Notes: generated by a model from the sequence alone, not told the origin. Shown: positions 16,887-25,570, counted from the stretch's first letter. The stretch: DNA of 64,000 nucleotides from Microbispora sp. H11081 (GCF_012999535.1 NZ_JABBWV010000004.1:62001-126000); one strand, 5' to 3'. Numbers and translations are program-made.

Positions 16887-16901
16887 CGCCGTCCGGAGTT
16901 C

Positions 16902-17996
16902 CTACGGGCGCTCGTCCGGGCGTACGGCGTGGGCGGGGTCGGGGTTCGGGACGCCGGTCGCGCCGAGGTCGGTGCGGCGGGACTCGATCTGGCGCGGACC
17001 CAGCTCGCTGTCCTCGGCCGCGGCCTTGGCCTCCGCGGCGGCCCGCTCGGCCTCGGCCACGGCCGCGTCGCCCGCCGTCCTCCGCTCGTGCTCCCTGCCG
17101 TCCGTGACGGTGGCCCGGCTGGCGGGCAGAGACTCGGTGAAGGCCCTCGACAACGTGTTCAGCGCCGAGGTGACCTCGCTCGGGATCACCCACATGGTGT
17201 TGCCCTGGCCCTGCGCGAGCTGGGGCAGCACCTGGAGGTACTGGTAGGCGAGCAGCTTCGGGTCGGGGTCGTTGCGGTGCACGGCCTGGAACACCTCGTC
17301 GATCGCCTGCGACTGGCCCTGGGCCTTGAGGATCTGCGAGGTGCGCTCACCCTCGGCGCGCAGGATCGCGCTCTGCTTCTCGCCCTCGGCCGTGAGGATC
17401 TGCGACTGCCGCTGGCCCTCGGCCGTGAGGATCGCCGCGCGCTTGTCCCGCTCGGCGCGCATCTGCTTCTCCATGGCGTCCTTGATGGTCTTCGGCGGGT
17501 CGATGGCCTTGATCTCGACCCGGTTGACCCGGATGCCCCACTTGCCGGTCGCCTCGTCGAGCACGCCGCGCAGCTGGCTGTTGATCATGTCACGGGAGGT
17601 GAGCGTCTTCTCCAGGTCCATGCCGCCGACCACGTTCCGCAGCGTCGTCACGGTGAGCTGCTCGACGCCCTGGATGAAGTTGGCGATCTCGTACTCCGCC
17701 GCCCGGGGATCGGTGACCTGGAAATACAGCACCGTGTCGATGTCCACCACGAGGTTGTCCTCGGTGATGACCGGCTGCGGCTTGAACGACACCACCTGCT
17801 CGCGCAGGTCAAGCAGCGGGCGGACCCGGTCGATGTAGGGGATGACGAAGTTCAGGCCGGGGCCGAGCGTGCGGTAGTACCTGCCCAGGCGTTCGACGTT
17901 GCCGGCTCTGGCCTGGGGCACGATCCGGACGGCCCGCAGCACCGTCAGGATCGCGACGAACGCGATGACGATTCCGGCGATCAATGCTGCGTCCAT
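16902..17996 (-). CDS. SPFH/band-7 membrane protein (QmcA/stomatin-like)
   Basis: A 364-residue protein with an N-terminal membrane helix (about 4-24) and an SPFH domain (about 25-190) including VPQARAGNVERLGRYYRTLGPGLNFVIPYIDRV and the TVTTLRNVVGGMDLEKTL segment. A heptad-like coiled coil of repeated ILTAEGxxQSxIL blocks spans about 190-240, and a C-terminal stretch reads GNTMWVIPSE. Members form ring-like scaffolds in lipid microdomains and often partner with a protease or with NfeD. The NfeD gene lies 3 bp upstream in the same direction, the classical pair. The acidic tail after residue 300 looks disordered. Confidence 0.93.
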   Translation of the reverse strand: MDAALIAGIVIAFVAILTVLRAVRIVPQARAGNVERLGRYYRTLGPGLNFVIPYIDRVRPLLDLREQVVSFKPQPVITEDNLVVDIDTVLYFQVTDPRAAEYEIANFIQGVEQLTVTTLRNVVGGMDLEKTLTSRDMINSQLRGVLDEATGKWGIRVNRVEIKAIDPPKTIKDAMEKQMRAERDKRAAILTAEGQRQSQILTAEGEKQSAILRAEGERTSQILKAQGQSQAIDEVFQAVHRNDPDPKLLAYQYLQVLPQLAQGQGNTMWVIPSEVTSALNTLSRAFTESLPASRATVTDGREHERRTAGDAAVAEAERAAAEAKAAAEDSELGPRQIESRRTDLGATGVPNPDPAHAVRPDERP

Positions 17997-17999
17997 TAC

Positions 18000-18431
18000 T
18001 CACTCCCGGGGATACACGAGGGCGGTGGCGCCCTCGATCTCTATGACGTCGACCGTGGCCCCTGGCGGGATCACGAGCGTCTCGTCGTAGGCACGGGCCG
18101 ACCACTCCTCGCCGCCGATCCGCACCCGGCCGTCCCTGCCGGTGACCTCCTTGGTCACGTACGCGGACTTGCCGATGAGCGCGGACACCCCGAAACGCTT
18201 GGGCGGCGGCTGCTTGAGGTGCCGGAGCGCGATCGGGCGCGCCCCGGCGAGGCCGGCCGCGGAGGCGATGACGAACACGGCGAACTGGATCGCGGGCGGC
18301 AGCCCGACGGCCGCGACGACCGTCGTGAGCACGGCCGCGACGGACAGCAGTCCCAGTGCCGCGGTCAGCGTGAAGATCTCGGCGACGCCCAGAAGCGCCG
18401 CCAGGATGAGCCATACGATCCAGGAGTCCAT
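18000..18431 (-). CDS. NfeD-family membrane protein
   Basis: A 143-residue short-form NfeD with two to three transmembrane helices in the first 75 residues (IVWLILAALLGVAEIFT, LLSVAAVLTTVVAAVGLP, FAVFVIASAAGLAG). A C-terminal OB-fold domain follows (about 85-143: SALIGKSAYVTKEV...GRVRIGGEEWSARA...VDVIEIEGATALV). Partner of the SPFH gene 3 bp downstream; the two are thought to organise membrane microdomains. The ATG has the strong ribosome binding site GGGAGGCGGCA. The frame is open further upstream but without a family N-terminus there. Confidence 0.93.
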   Translation of the reverse strand: MDSWIVWLILAALLGVAEIFTLTAALGLLSVAAVLTTVVAAVGLPPAIQFAVFVIASAAGLAGARPIALRHLKQPPPKRFGVSALIGKSAYVTKEVTGRDGRVRIGGEEWSARAYDETLVIPPGATVDVIEIEGATALVYPRE

Positions 18432-18616
18432 TGCCGCCTCCCTAGGTCGTGTCCGCCGATCCCGTGCCCTCGTACGAGTGGTCCAGGCGTCCACCTGGAT
18501 CGCGCTCATCTACTGGCGGTATTCGTCAGACACTCTCTAGCAAACGAACGAACAACGCTGGGGTCCGGTTCCTCCAACCTAACGCGTACGGCCGCCGGTG
18601 CCCATGGCGCCGGGTC

Positions 18617-19051
18617 TCAGGCCGGGATCGCGGTGACGCGGAACTCGTTTCCCTCCGGGTCCGCCACCAGGATGTGGTCGTCGAATGCCTCAAGGAGCGT
18701 GCCGCCCGCGCGCACCAGCCGGGCGGCCTCCGCCCTGATCCGCTCCCACCGGTCGGCGGCCGAGCCGCTCCCTGGCACGCGCACGTCGATGTGGAGCCGG
18801 TTGTCCGCCTTCCCGCGCTCGGGGACCCGGACGATGGTGAGCCGGGGGCCTGCCCCCTCGGGGTGGCAGAGCAGGGCCCCCTCGTCGTCGGGGGCGCCTG
18901 CGGGCAGGTCGAGCCGCCCGAGCGGCTCCCCGGCGAGCCCGTGCCGGGACGCCGGGATCTCGTCGACGTAGCCGAGCGCCGTCTTCCAGAACTCGGCGAG
19001 GAGCCGGGTGTTCTCACAGTAGAGAGTCAGGTCGATCGTCACTGCTGCCAT
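18617..19051 (-). CDS. VOC-superfamily protein (glyoxalase/bleomycin-resistance fold)
   Basis: A 144-residue single VOC protein made of two beta-alpha-beta3 modules: TIDLTLYCENTRLLAEFWKTALGY at the N-terminus, then RLHIDVRV...LVRAGGTLLEAFDDHILVADPEGNEFRVTAI at the C-terminus. The DPEGNEF motif near the end is the usual metal-site region of the Glyoxalase_6-like branch common in actinobacteria. Substrate unknown. No operon partner: 185 bp separate it from nfeD and 46 bp from the L,D-transpeptidase, which ends at 19098. Confidence 0.88.
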   Translation of the reverse strand: MAAVTIDLTLYCENTRLLAEFWKTALGYVDEIPASRHGLAGEPLGRLDLPAGAPDDEGALLCHPEGAGPRLTIVRVPERGKADNRLHIDVRVPGSGSAADRWERIRAEAARLVRAGGTLLEAFDDHILVADPEGNEFRVTAIPA

Positions 19052-19097
19052 GACTCGACCGTAATGCAGGCCGCTGACTCGAAGGCGGTGATGCGTG

Positions 19098-20333
19098 TCA
19101 GGAGGCCGCGGAAGTGGCCGCCGCGGAGGGGGCCGGCGCGGCGTCCTCCCGCAGGGCGCTGCCGGCCAGCCACCGGGGCCAGGACAGCTGCCAGTAGCCC
19201 CAGCCGTTGTTCCACTCCAGCTTGCGGGTCGTGCCGGTGACGATGACCGGATCGCCGCGCAGCGCGTGCTCGTAGAACCACCGCGCCTGTTCTGGGTGGG
19301 CGTTCACGCAGCCGTGGCTGACGTTGACCCGGCCCTGCGCCCACACGTTGTCCAGCGAGTGGACGTACTCACCGCTGTTGGAGATCCGTACGGCGTGGTC
19401 GATGAGCTTGTCGTAGTAGCCGGGGTCGCCCTTGCGGCGGCCAGGGGACACCATGCGGACGGGATTGCCCTTGTCCATCGTCAGATGGATCCCGCTCGTG
19501 GTCGTGTATTCCCTGGTGGACGCCTTGCCTGCGCTGATCGGCATGCGCATGGCCACCCTGCCGTCCTGCCGCACCACCATCTCGTGCGCGCGGGTGTCGA
19601 CCGTGCTGACCATGGCCCGTCCCACGGTGAAGGCCACGCTCCGGTCGGCGGCGCCGTACGTGCCGGGGGCGGCGCGGACGCCGGCGAGATGGGCGGTGAG
19701 CCGGACGGCCCCGCCGGACGGCCACATCCGGCGGGGCCGGTAGACGACCTCGGTGGGCCCCACCCAGTGCCAGGCGCCCTCGGCGGGGCCCCGGACCTCC
19801 AGCGCCCGCTCGACCGCCGCGCGGTCCTCGACCGGTCTGGTGAACCTCACGATGATCGGCATGCCGATCCCGACGGTCTCGCCGTCGGAGGGGATGATCG
19901 AGGCGACGGCGACCTCGCGGCGCGGGGTGAGCGTGCGGAACCGGCTCGCGACCCGGGTGGTGACGCTCTGGGGCCCGGTCGCGACCGCGTTGACGACGTA
20001 CTGCGTGCCGGGGCGCAGCGTCCACGACGCCCGCCACACGGTCCTGGCCTGGTCGAACGTGCCCGGCACGAGGTCGCGCCCCGCGAACGCCAGCACGCTG
20101 GTCAGCCTGCCGCCCTCGGCCCTGACGACCAGGCCCGTCTCCGGCGGGACCGCCGCCGCGCCGGACGACGGGGTGATCACGATGCGCGGCGCGGGCGGCA
20201 CGCGTACGGCGCAGCCCGCGACAAGCGCGAGGCAGACCGCGAGCAGCGCCGGGAGCAGCGCCGGGAGCAGCGCCGGGAGCAGCGCCGGGAGCAGCGCGGT
20301 GAGCAGGGCGCGGGCGGCGGCGGGGATCGCCAC
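19098..20333 (-). CDS. L,D-transpeptidase lipoprotein (Ig-like plus YkuD domains)
   Basis: A 411-residue cell-wall cross-linking enzyme. The signal peptide has a repeated LLPA core and the lipobox LVAGC. The Ig-like region (about 50-250) includes IIPSDGETVGIGMPIIVRFTRPV, and the YkuD catalytic domain (about 260-385) has HSLDN...VNVSHGCVNAHPEQARWFY, whose SHGC Cys is the nucleophile. The C-terminus has the W-rich WNNGWGYWQLSWPRWL seen in LdtMt2-type enzymes. They make 3-3 peptidoglycan links and resist most penicillins. I start at GTG 20333 next to the hydrophobic core. An in-frame GTG at 20444, about 8 nt after a TATCTT box, would add 37 Arg-rich residues and cannot be excluded. Confidence 0.9.
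   Translation of the reverse strand: MAIPAAARALLTALLPALLPALLPALLPALLAVCLALVAGCAVRVPPAPRIVITPSSGAAAVPPETGLVVRAEGGRLTSVLAFAGRDLVPGTFDQARTVWRASWTLRPGTQYVVNAVATGPQSVTTRVASRFRTLTPRREVAVASIIPSDGETVGIGMPIIVRFTRPVEDRAAVERALEVRGPAEGAWHWVGPTEVVYRPRRMWPSGGAVRLTAHLAGVRAAPGTYGAADRSVAFTVGRAMVSTVDTRAHEMVVRQDGRVAMRMPISAGKASTREYTTTSGIHLTMDKGNPVRMVSPGRRKGDPGYYDKLIDHAVRISNSGEYVHSLDNVWAQGRVNVSHGCVNAHPEQARWFYEHALRGDPVIVTGTTRKLEWNNGWGYWQLSWPRWLAGSALREDAAPAPSAAATSAAS
20241..20304 (-). repeat. 12-bp tandem repeat coding the signal-peptide core
   Basis: Four perfect copies of AGCGCCGGGAGC (plus strand), plus a degenerate fifth, start at 20245. On the coding strand each adds Leu-Leu-Pro-Ala to the hydrophobic core of the transpeptidase signal peptide. 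Slippage would lengthen or shorten the core by four residues without a frameshift. Confidence 0.85.
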
Positions 20334-20425
20334 ACGGTGGCCGTCCCCCTGCCGTCGTCTCGATCGCCGGGCGCGCCGGCTCCGTTCATGCCGCTCCGGC
20401 CGGCCGGAGCGGCCGCCTCGCCCAT

Positions 20426-20458
20426 GGTGCCCGGGTAGCCTCACGGGCACCAAAGATA
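20426..20458 (-). promoter_or_regulatory. possible promoter and hairpin upstream of the L,D-transpeptidase
   Basis: An inverted repeat GGTGCCCG / CGGGCACC (20426-20451, 10-nt loop) lies just downstream of a TATCTT -10-like box (20458-20453, minus strand). If transcription starts near 20445, the hairpin occupies the 5' end of the mRNA. It could alternatively end the fahA transcript. There is no clear -35. Confidence 0.35.
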
Positions 20459-20482
20459 GCGGGGTGTGACGACATGAACACG

Positions 20483-21574
20483 TCAAGTCGCCGGAATGAT
20501 CCTCCCCGAGACCTCGCCGAGACTGATCCCGTGCGAGGTCCACGCGGTGATCGTGACGGTGTCGCCGTCCTCGAGGAAGGTCCGGGTCTCGCCGGGCAGC
20601 TTGACCGGCTCCGCGCCGTTCCAGGTCAGCTCGATGAGCGAGCCCGGCTGGCCGACAGAAGAGACGGTGCCGCTGGCGAACAGGTCGCCGGTGCGCAGGC
20701 GCGCGCCGTTGACGGTGAGGTGGGCGAGCATCTGGTCGGGCGTCCAGTACATGTCGCGGAACGACGGCGTCGAGACCGTCTCGCCGTTCAGTTCGACGTG
20801 GAGGGTGAGGTCGAGCCCCCAGGGCGACTGCCTGCGGAGGTAGGCGGGCGGTTCCGGCTCCTGCGACCGGCCCTCGACCCTGGCCTCCTCCAGGGCGTCG
20901 AGCGGCGTGATCCACGCCGACATCGAGGTGGCGAACGACTTGCCCAGGAACGGGCCGAGCGGGACGTACTCCCACGCCTGGATGTCGCGGGCGCTCCAGT
21001 CGTTGACGAGCGCGACCCCGAAGACGTGGTCCTCGAACGCGCCTGCGCGCTCGCCGAGCCGCGTCGGCGTCCCCACGACGAAGCCGACCTCCGCCTCGAT
21101 GTCGAGCTTCCGCGACGGCCCGAACGAGGGCCGCTGCCCGCACGGCCGCGTGATCGGCGTGCCCGAGACGACGACGGTGCCCGCCCGCCCGTGGTAGCCG
21201 ACGGGCAGGTGCCGCCAGTTGGGCTTCAGCGGCTCGTCGTCCGGGCGGAAGATCCGCCCGAGGTTCGACGCGTGCTCAAGCGAGGCGTAGAAGTCGACGT
21301 AGTCGGCCACCTCGATGGGCAGGTGCAGGGTCACCTCCGACAGCGGGACCAGGTGGTCGCCGGTGGCCGCCGCCTCGCGGGCCCGCGCCCGCGTCTCCTG
21401 CCAGGCCGCACGGCCGAGGGCCAGCAGCGGGTTGAGCGTGGGCGCCGCGTAGACGTCCCCGCCGAGGGCCGCCGCCAGGTCGAGGACGTGGTCCCCGACC
21501 CGGACGCCGACCCTGCGCGCCTCGCCGGGCCGGGAGAACACGCCGTACGGCAGGTTGTCGAGCCCGAAGCTCAT
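20483..21574 (-). CDS. fahA: fumarylacetoacetase
   Basis: A 363-residue enzyme for the last step of tyrosine/homogentisate breakdown, splitting fumarylacetoacetate into fumarate and acetoacetate. It starts with the conserved SFGLDNLPYGVFS, followed by the small N-terminal barrel. The metal-site residues appear in order: Asp in VADYVDFYAS, two Glu in LDIEAEVGFVVG, and Asp in NDWSARDIQ. The catalytic His region is GYHGRAGTVVVSG. The C-terminal GEVSGRI is the typical end. The ATG overlaps the hmgA stop by ATGA, hence coupled translation. Confidence 0.95.
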   Translation of the reverse strand: MSFGLDNLPYGVFSRPGEARRVGVRVGDHVLDLAAALGGDVYAAPTLNPLLALGRAAWQETRARAREAAATGDHLVPLSEVTLHLPIEVADYVDFYASLEHASNLGRIFRPDDEPLKPNWRHLPVGYHGRAGTVVVSGTPITRPCGQRPSFGPSRKLDIEAEVGFVVGTPTRLGERAGAFEDHVFGVALVNDWSARDIQAWEYVPLGPFLGKSFATSMSAWITPLDALEEARVEGRSQEPEPPAYLRRQSPWGLDLTLHVELNGETVSTPSFRDMYWTPDQMLAHLTVNGARLRTGDLFASGTVSSVGQPGSLIELTWNGAEPVKLPGETRTFLEDGDTVTITAWTSHGISLGEVSGRIIPAT

Positions 21575-22737
21575 CGCGCCCACGTCCAGGCGTAGCCGGT
21601 GTCCTCGCAGGCGAGGGCCGCCTGGCCGAGGTCGAGCGGGCGGAACGTGTCGACCATGACGGCCATCTCGGTCGTCTCGGTGTGCCCCTGGCGCACGGCC
21701 TCGACGGCGGCCTCCACCGCGCCGGGCTGCGGGCCGTGCGTGAAGCCGGCCGGGTGCAGCGAGATCGAGCCGACGTCGATGCCAGATCCCTTCCTGGCCG
21801 TGTAGTCGCCGCCCACGTAGAACATGAACTCGTCGGAGTCGACGTTGTGGTGGTTGTACGGGATCGGCACGGCCTCCGGGTGGAAGTCCAGCGGTCGGGG
21901 GCAGAACGAGCAGACGACGAAGCCGGGGCCCTCGAACGTCTGGTGGACCGGCGGCGGCGCGTGGGTGCGCTTCACGATCGGCTCGAAGTCGCGGATGTTG
22001 AACGCGTAGGGGTAGAGGCAGCCGTCCCAGCCCACCACGTCGAACGGGTGGTGGGCGTAGGTCAGCCTGGTCAGCCCGCCCCGCGTCCTGACCAGGACGG
22101 GGACCTCCTCGCCGTCCACGATCAGCGGCTCGTCCGGCGCGCGCAGGTCGCGCTCGCAGTACGGCGCGTGCTCAAGGAACTGGCCGAACTGGGACAGGTA
22201 GCGCTTCGGCGGCCTGATGTGCCCGGCCGCCTCGATCACCAGCGCGGTCACCGGGCCCTCGGGCACCCAGCGGTGGATCGTCCCCGTCGGGATGACGACG
22301 TAGTCGCCCTCGCCCACGTCCAGCGCGCCGTACGCGGACTCGAACCGGGCCCGGCCGCTCGCGATGTAGACGCACTCGTCGCCCATCGAGTCGCGGTACA
22401 GCTCGCTGGGCGCGTCCGTCGCGGCGTACGAGATGCGGACGTCGGAGTTGCCCGCGAGCGGCATGCGCCCGGAGACCAGGTCGCCGTCGGGCTTCAGGTC
22501 CTGGGTGCGGAAGTGGCGCGGCGACAGCGGCAGGTTGGGCGTGAGGGCGGAGGTTCCCGCGTCCACGGACTCGGCCTTGACGATGGCCGTCGGCGCGTGG
22601 CGGTGGTAGAGGAGCGAGGAGTCGGAGGAGAAGCCCTCCTCGCCCATGAGCTCCTCCTTGTACAGCCCGCCGTCGGGAGCGCGGAACTGCACGTGGCGCT
22701 TGCGCGGCACCTCGCCGACCACCCGGTAGTACGGCAT
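21571..22737 (-). CDS. hmgA: homogentisate 1,2-dioxygenase
   Basis: A 388-residue cupin-type Fe(II) dioxygenase that opens the homogentisate ring to maleylacetoacetate. Landmarks are YRVVGEVPRKRHVQFR at the N-terminus, a first cupin with YVVIPTGTIHRW, then the iron-site part with YNHHNVDSDEFMFYVGGDY and LHPAGFTHGPQPG. It is shorter than the animal enzyme (about 440), as in other actinobacteria. The ATG is preferred over the adjacent GTG because GGGAGG is at better spacing. No maleylacetoacetate isomerase is in the window; in actinobacteria it may be elsewhere or thiol-dependent. Confidence 0.94.
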   Translation of the reverse strand: MPYYRVVGEVPRKRHVQFRAPDGGLYKEELMGEEGFSSDSSLLYHRHAPTAIVKAESVDAGTSALTPNLPLSPRHFRTQDLKPDGDLVSGRMPLAGNSDVRISYAATDAPSELYRDSMGDECVYIASGRARFESAYGALDVGEGDYVVIPTGTIHRWVPEGPVTALVIEAAGHIRPPKRYLSQFGQFLEHAPYCERDLRAPDEPLIVDGEEVPVLVRTRGGLTRLTYAHHPFDVVGWDGCLYPYAFNIRDFEPIVKRTHAPPPVHQTFEGPGFVVCSFCPRPLDFHPEAVPIPYNHHNVDSDEFMFYVGGDYTARKGSGIDVGSISLHPAGFTHGPQPGAVEAAVEAVRQGHTETTEMAVMVDTFRPLDLGQAALACEDTGYAWTWAR

Positions 22738-22754
22738 CACACCTCCCGATGCGT

Positions 22755-22803
22755 GTCCGTTAAACGGACGTCAGTGTCCTATATCCATGTACGACGATTC
22801 GTC
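22755..22803. promoter_or_regulatory. operator region between hmgA and the kinase gene
   Basis: Two palindromes lie in the divergent intergenic region: GTCCGT-TAA-ACGGAC (22755-22769) and GACGA-T-TCGTC (22793-22803). A minus-strand TATAGG box (22783-22778) lies between them, so the first palindrome would sit at or just after the hmgA transcription start, a repression-type position. The IclR-family gene 0.8 kb away is the obvious candidate protein. Confidence 0.5.
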
Positions 22804-22832
22804 ATGGTGCCGGGAATGTCAAGCTGTGTGGC

Positions 22833-23552
22833 ATGAGCACTGCCGAGATCCGCTTGTCCGTCTCGACCTGGCGGCAGCCGACGCCGGCGCCCGGGTCCCC
22901 CGCGCGTACGGCGTTGGTCCGGCGGGTGGCGGAACGCGTGCTGGCTCTGGGCCCGGGCCGCCTGCGCGTCGGCGTGGACGGGCTCACCGCCGCGGGGAAG
23001 ACCAGCTTCGGCCACGAGCTGGCCGAGCACCTCGCCCGGGCGGGGCGCCCGGTGCTGCGGGCGAGCCTCGACGACTTCAAGCGGCCGTGGCGTGACCGGC
23101 ACCTGTACGACCGGGAGTCGGGCGAGGGGTACTACCGCAACGCCTACGACTACGACGCCGCGATCGCCCTGCTGCTCGAACCGGCGGGTCCGGACGGCTC
23201 GGGGGACGTGGCGCTGTGCTCCATCGACCCGCTGACCCAGGTGGACCACTCGTCGGTGCGGACGACCGCCGCGCCCGGCGCGATCACGATCGTCGACGGG
23301 GTGTTCGCGTTCCGCCCCGAGATCGACGCGCACTGGGACCTGCGCGTCTGGATGGAGGTGTCCGCGGAGACCTCGGTGCGTCGCGGAGCCGAGCGCGACC
23401 AGGACTGGGCCGGGTCGGAGGCCGAGGCGCTGCACCTGCACCGCTATCTGCCCGCCGAGCGCCTCTACATCGCGGAGGCCGATCCGCTGGCGCGGGCTGA
23501 CGTGATCGTCGACAACACGGTGTTCGCCGAGCCGCGGCTGCTGAAGTGGTGA
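22833..23552 (+). CDS. uridine kinase-like P-loop phosphotransferase
   Basis: A 239-residue kinase with Walker A GLTAAGKTS (about 50-58). The substrate-binding strand LRASLDDFKRPWRDRHLYDRES (about 74-95) is the hallmark of uridine kinase-related proteins (DDFY/K). Its Walker B-like strand is TIVDGVFAFRPE, and a lid region contains ERDQDWAG...HRYLPAERLYI, ending DVIVDNTVF. Members of this actinobacterial branch are annotated uridine kinase but the true substrate is often untested. Divergent from hmgA and convergent with the IclR gene (3-bp gap). Confidence 0.85.
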   Translation: MSTAEIRLSVSTWRQPTPAPGSPARTALVRRVAERVLALGPGRLRVGVDGLTAAGKTSFGHELAEHLARAGRPVLRASLDDFKRPWRDRHLYDRESGEGYYRNAYDYDAAIALLLEPAGPDGSGDVALCSIDPLTQVDHSSVRTTAAPGAITIVDGVFAFRPEIDAHWDLRVWMEVSAETSVRRGAERDQDWAGSEAEALHLHRYLPAERLYIAEADPLARADVIVDNTVFAEPRLLKW

Positions 23553-23555
23553 CCG

Positions 23556-24209
23556 TCAGTCCGGGGGCTCCAACAGGGCGGTCGCGAGCTGCTGGGCGGC
23601 CTCCAGGACCAGAGGGCCCACCTTGTCCTCGTCGAGGTAGGCGAAGCTGACCACCCCGACGGACGCCTCCAGCCATGGCGGACCCGGGATCGGCGCGGCG
23701 ATGCCCCGCGCGCCCTCCTGGAGATGTCCCCTGCTCATGTGCACCTGCGGAGCCGTACGGCCCTGGCGCAGCGCGAGCAGCGCCAGCCCGGCCGCGCCGC
23801 GCGTCAGCGGGTGACGCGAGCCCTCGCGGTAGGCGACGTGCAGGTCGGTCCAGGACGGCTCGACCACCGCGACGGCCAGGCCCTCGTCGCCCTCGGCCAC
23901 GGTGAGGTGCGCGGTCGCCCCCGCCTGCTCCGCGAGCGCGCGCAGCGCGGGCAGCGCCGCCGCCCGCAGCAGGGGATGCACGGCCTGGGCCAGCACGAGC
24001 ACCCCGAAACCGAGATGCACGCGGCCCTGCGTGTCGCGCCGGGCGAAGCCCTCGGCCTGCAGGGTCGTCAGGAGCCGGTAGACGATCGGCCGGCTCAGGC
24101 CCAGCTCCTGGGCGAGCTCGGTCGGCGTACGGCCCCGGTTCGCGTCGGCGAGCAGCCGCAACAGCCGTAAGCCACGTTCGAGGGTCTGCGCCGACTCGGC
24201 CGCCATCAT
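23556..24209 (-). CDS. IclR-family transcriptional regulator
   Basis: A 217-residue regulator. The winged helix-turn-helix (about 8-65) reads LERGLRLLRLLADANRGRTPTELAQELGLSRPIVYRLLTTLQAEGF. The ligand-binding GAF-like domain (about 75-215) is shorter than usual, with RHPLTRGAAGLALLA in place of the common PLHxTAxGKAxLA. IclR proteins commonly control homogentisate genes, so this is the likely regulator of hmgA-fahA. It also diverges from the oxidase gene at 24306 and may control that. Two consecutive ATG codons start the gene. Confidence 0.88.
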   Translation of the reverse strand: MMAAESAQTLERGLRLLRLLADANRGRTPTELAQELGLSRPIVYRLLTTLQAEGFARRDTQGRVHLGFGVLVLAQAVHPLLRAAALPALRALAEQAGATAHLTVAEGDEGLAVAVVEPSWTDLHVAYREGSRHPLTRGAAGLALLALRQGRTAPQVHMSRGHLQEGARGIAAPIPGPPWLEASVGVVSFAYLDEDKVGPLVLEAAQQLATALLEPPD

Positions 24210-24305
24210 GCTCTGATTATCACCGCCCCGGCCACCGGTGGCCCAAATCAGCGCGTTACGTAGCCTACGTGCGATGTGGTTTCCGGGCGCGATCAGGGAG
24301 CGTGG

Positions 24306-25430
24306 ATGAAGTCGGCGATCGTCGTGGGGGCGGGGATCTGGGGGGCGTCACTGGCGCTGCGGCTGGCCGACGAGGGCTGGCGGGTGACGCTCGTCGAGCA
24401 GTACGCGCCGGGACACGTGCGCCAGGCCAGCGCGGGGGAGACCCGCCTGCTGCGCTGCGCGCACGGCTCCGACGACTGGTATCCCCGGCTGGCCTGGCAG
24501 GCCAGGGACGCCTGGCGGCGGCTGGAGGAGAGGACCGGCCAGGACCTGTACGTCGAGTCGGGGCTGATGTGGTTCGCCCGCGACCACGACGGCTGGGAGA
24601 CACGCAGCGCCCGGGTCCTGGAGAGTTTGGACATCCCTCACGAAATGCTTGATCCGGATGAGGCGGCCCGGCGGTTGCCAGGTCTGCGTGCCGACGACCT
24701 CGCGTACGCGCTGTGGGAGCCGAAGGCCGGGCTGCTGCGGGCCAGGCGGGCGACGCAGGTGACCGCGCGCCTGGCCGGCGACGTGGGCGTCCGGCTGGTC
24801 CGCGCCAGGGCCGTGCCGTACGCGCGGACGACGGGAGTCGTCGCGGACGGCGAGGTGCTGACGGCGGACCGCGTGGTGTGGGCGTGCGGCGCGTGGCTGC
24901 CGTGGCTGTTCCCGCACGAGGCGGGACACGTCAAGGTGACGCGGCAGGACACCTACCACTTCGGCGTGCCCAGAGACTGGACCACGCCGCCCCTGCCCGC
25001 GTTCTGCGACTACGACCTGGCGGCGTACGGGCACGGTGACCTGGACGGCATGGGTATGAAGATCACCAGTGACGCCGAGGGCGAGCCGTACGACCCGGAG
25101 ACCGGCGGCAGGCGGGTGCTGCGGCACACCGAGGAGCAGGCGCGCTCCTACCTGGCCAGGCGGTTCCCCTCGCTGGTGGGAGCGCCGGTGATGTTCAGCC
25201 AGGTCTGCCAGTACGCGCTGACCGATGACTCAGAGTGGATCATCGCAGAGGTCGAGGACGGCGTCTGGCTGCTCGGCGGCGACTCCGGGCACGGCTTCAA
25301 GCACGCCCCGGCGCTCGCCGGCCTCGTCGCGGAGATCCTGGACGGCCGGCGGGAGCCGGAGGCGCGGTTCGGCCTGCACGAGCGGCAGGCGGCCAAGGGC
25401 CTGCGCACCAGCGGCGGCGCCACTTCCTGA
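24306..25430 (+). CDS. FAD-dependent oxidase, sarcosine/N-methyl-amino-acid oxidase type
   Basis: A 374-residue DAO-family enzyme with dinucleotide motif VVGAGIWGASLALRLADEGWRVTLVEQY and the ASAGETRLLRCAHG segment typical of monomeric sarcosine oxidase/MTOX relatives. The motif VCQYALTDDSEWI places Cys301 where MSOX has its covalent flavin Cys (CMYTNTPD), so covalent 8-S-cysteinyl FAD is likely. The C-terminal GDSGHGFKHAPALAGLVAEI completes the FAD site. The length is normal. The substrate, a secondary amine or amino acid, is not predictable. The gene diverges from the IclR regulator. Confidence 0.88.
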   Translation: MKSAIVVGAGIWGASLALRLADEGWRVTLVEQYAPGHVRQASAGETRLLRCAHGSDDWYPRLAWQARDAWRRLEERTGQDLYVESGLMWFARDHDGWETRSARVLESLDIPHEMLDPDEAARRLPGLRADDLAYALWEPKAGLLRARRATQVTARLAGDVGVRLVRARAVPYARTTGVVADGEVLTADRVVWACGAWLPWLFPHEAGHVKVTRQDTYHFGVPRDWTTPPLPAFCDYDLAAYGHGDLDGMGMKITSDAEGEPYDPETGGRRVLRHTEEQARSYLARRFPSLVGAPVMFSQVCQYALTDDSEWIIAEVEDGVWLLGGDSGHGFKHAPALAGLVAEILDGRREPEARFGLHERQAAKGLRTSGGATS

Positions 25431-25570
25431 CCGGGCGGCGGCTGCCGGAGGGCCTGCTGGGCGCGCGGCCCGCTCTCCGGCAGACGCGTCCGTGTCGTGG
25501 GCGGGGACGCGGCGGCTCGCGACGCCCGTGGGCGCCGCGTCCCGGGACTCCTCGTCGTCCTACCGCTCGC

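Noticed and set aside
20177..20425. An 82-residue minus-strand ORF at the transpeptidase 5' end
   Set aside because: Composed of Pro/Arg/Cys repeats from the slippage repeat in another frame.
20334..21143. Open frame extending the L,D-transpeptidase upstream over fahA
   Set aside because: It is out-of-frame sequence on the fahA coding strand. The real transpeptidase begins at the signal peptide.
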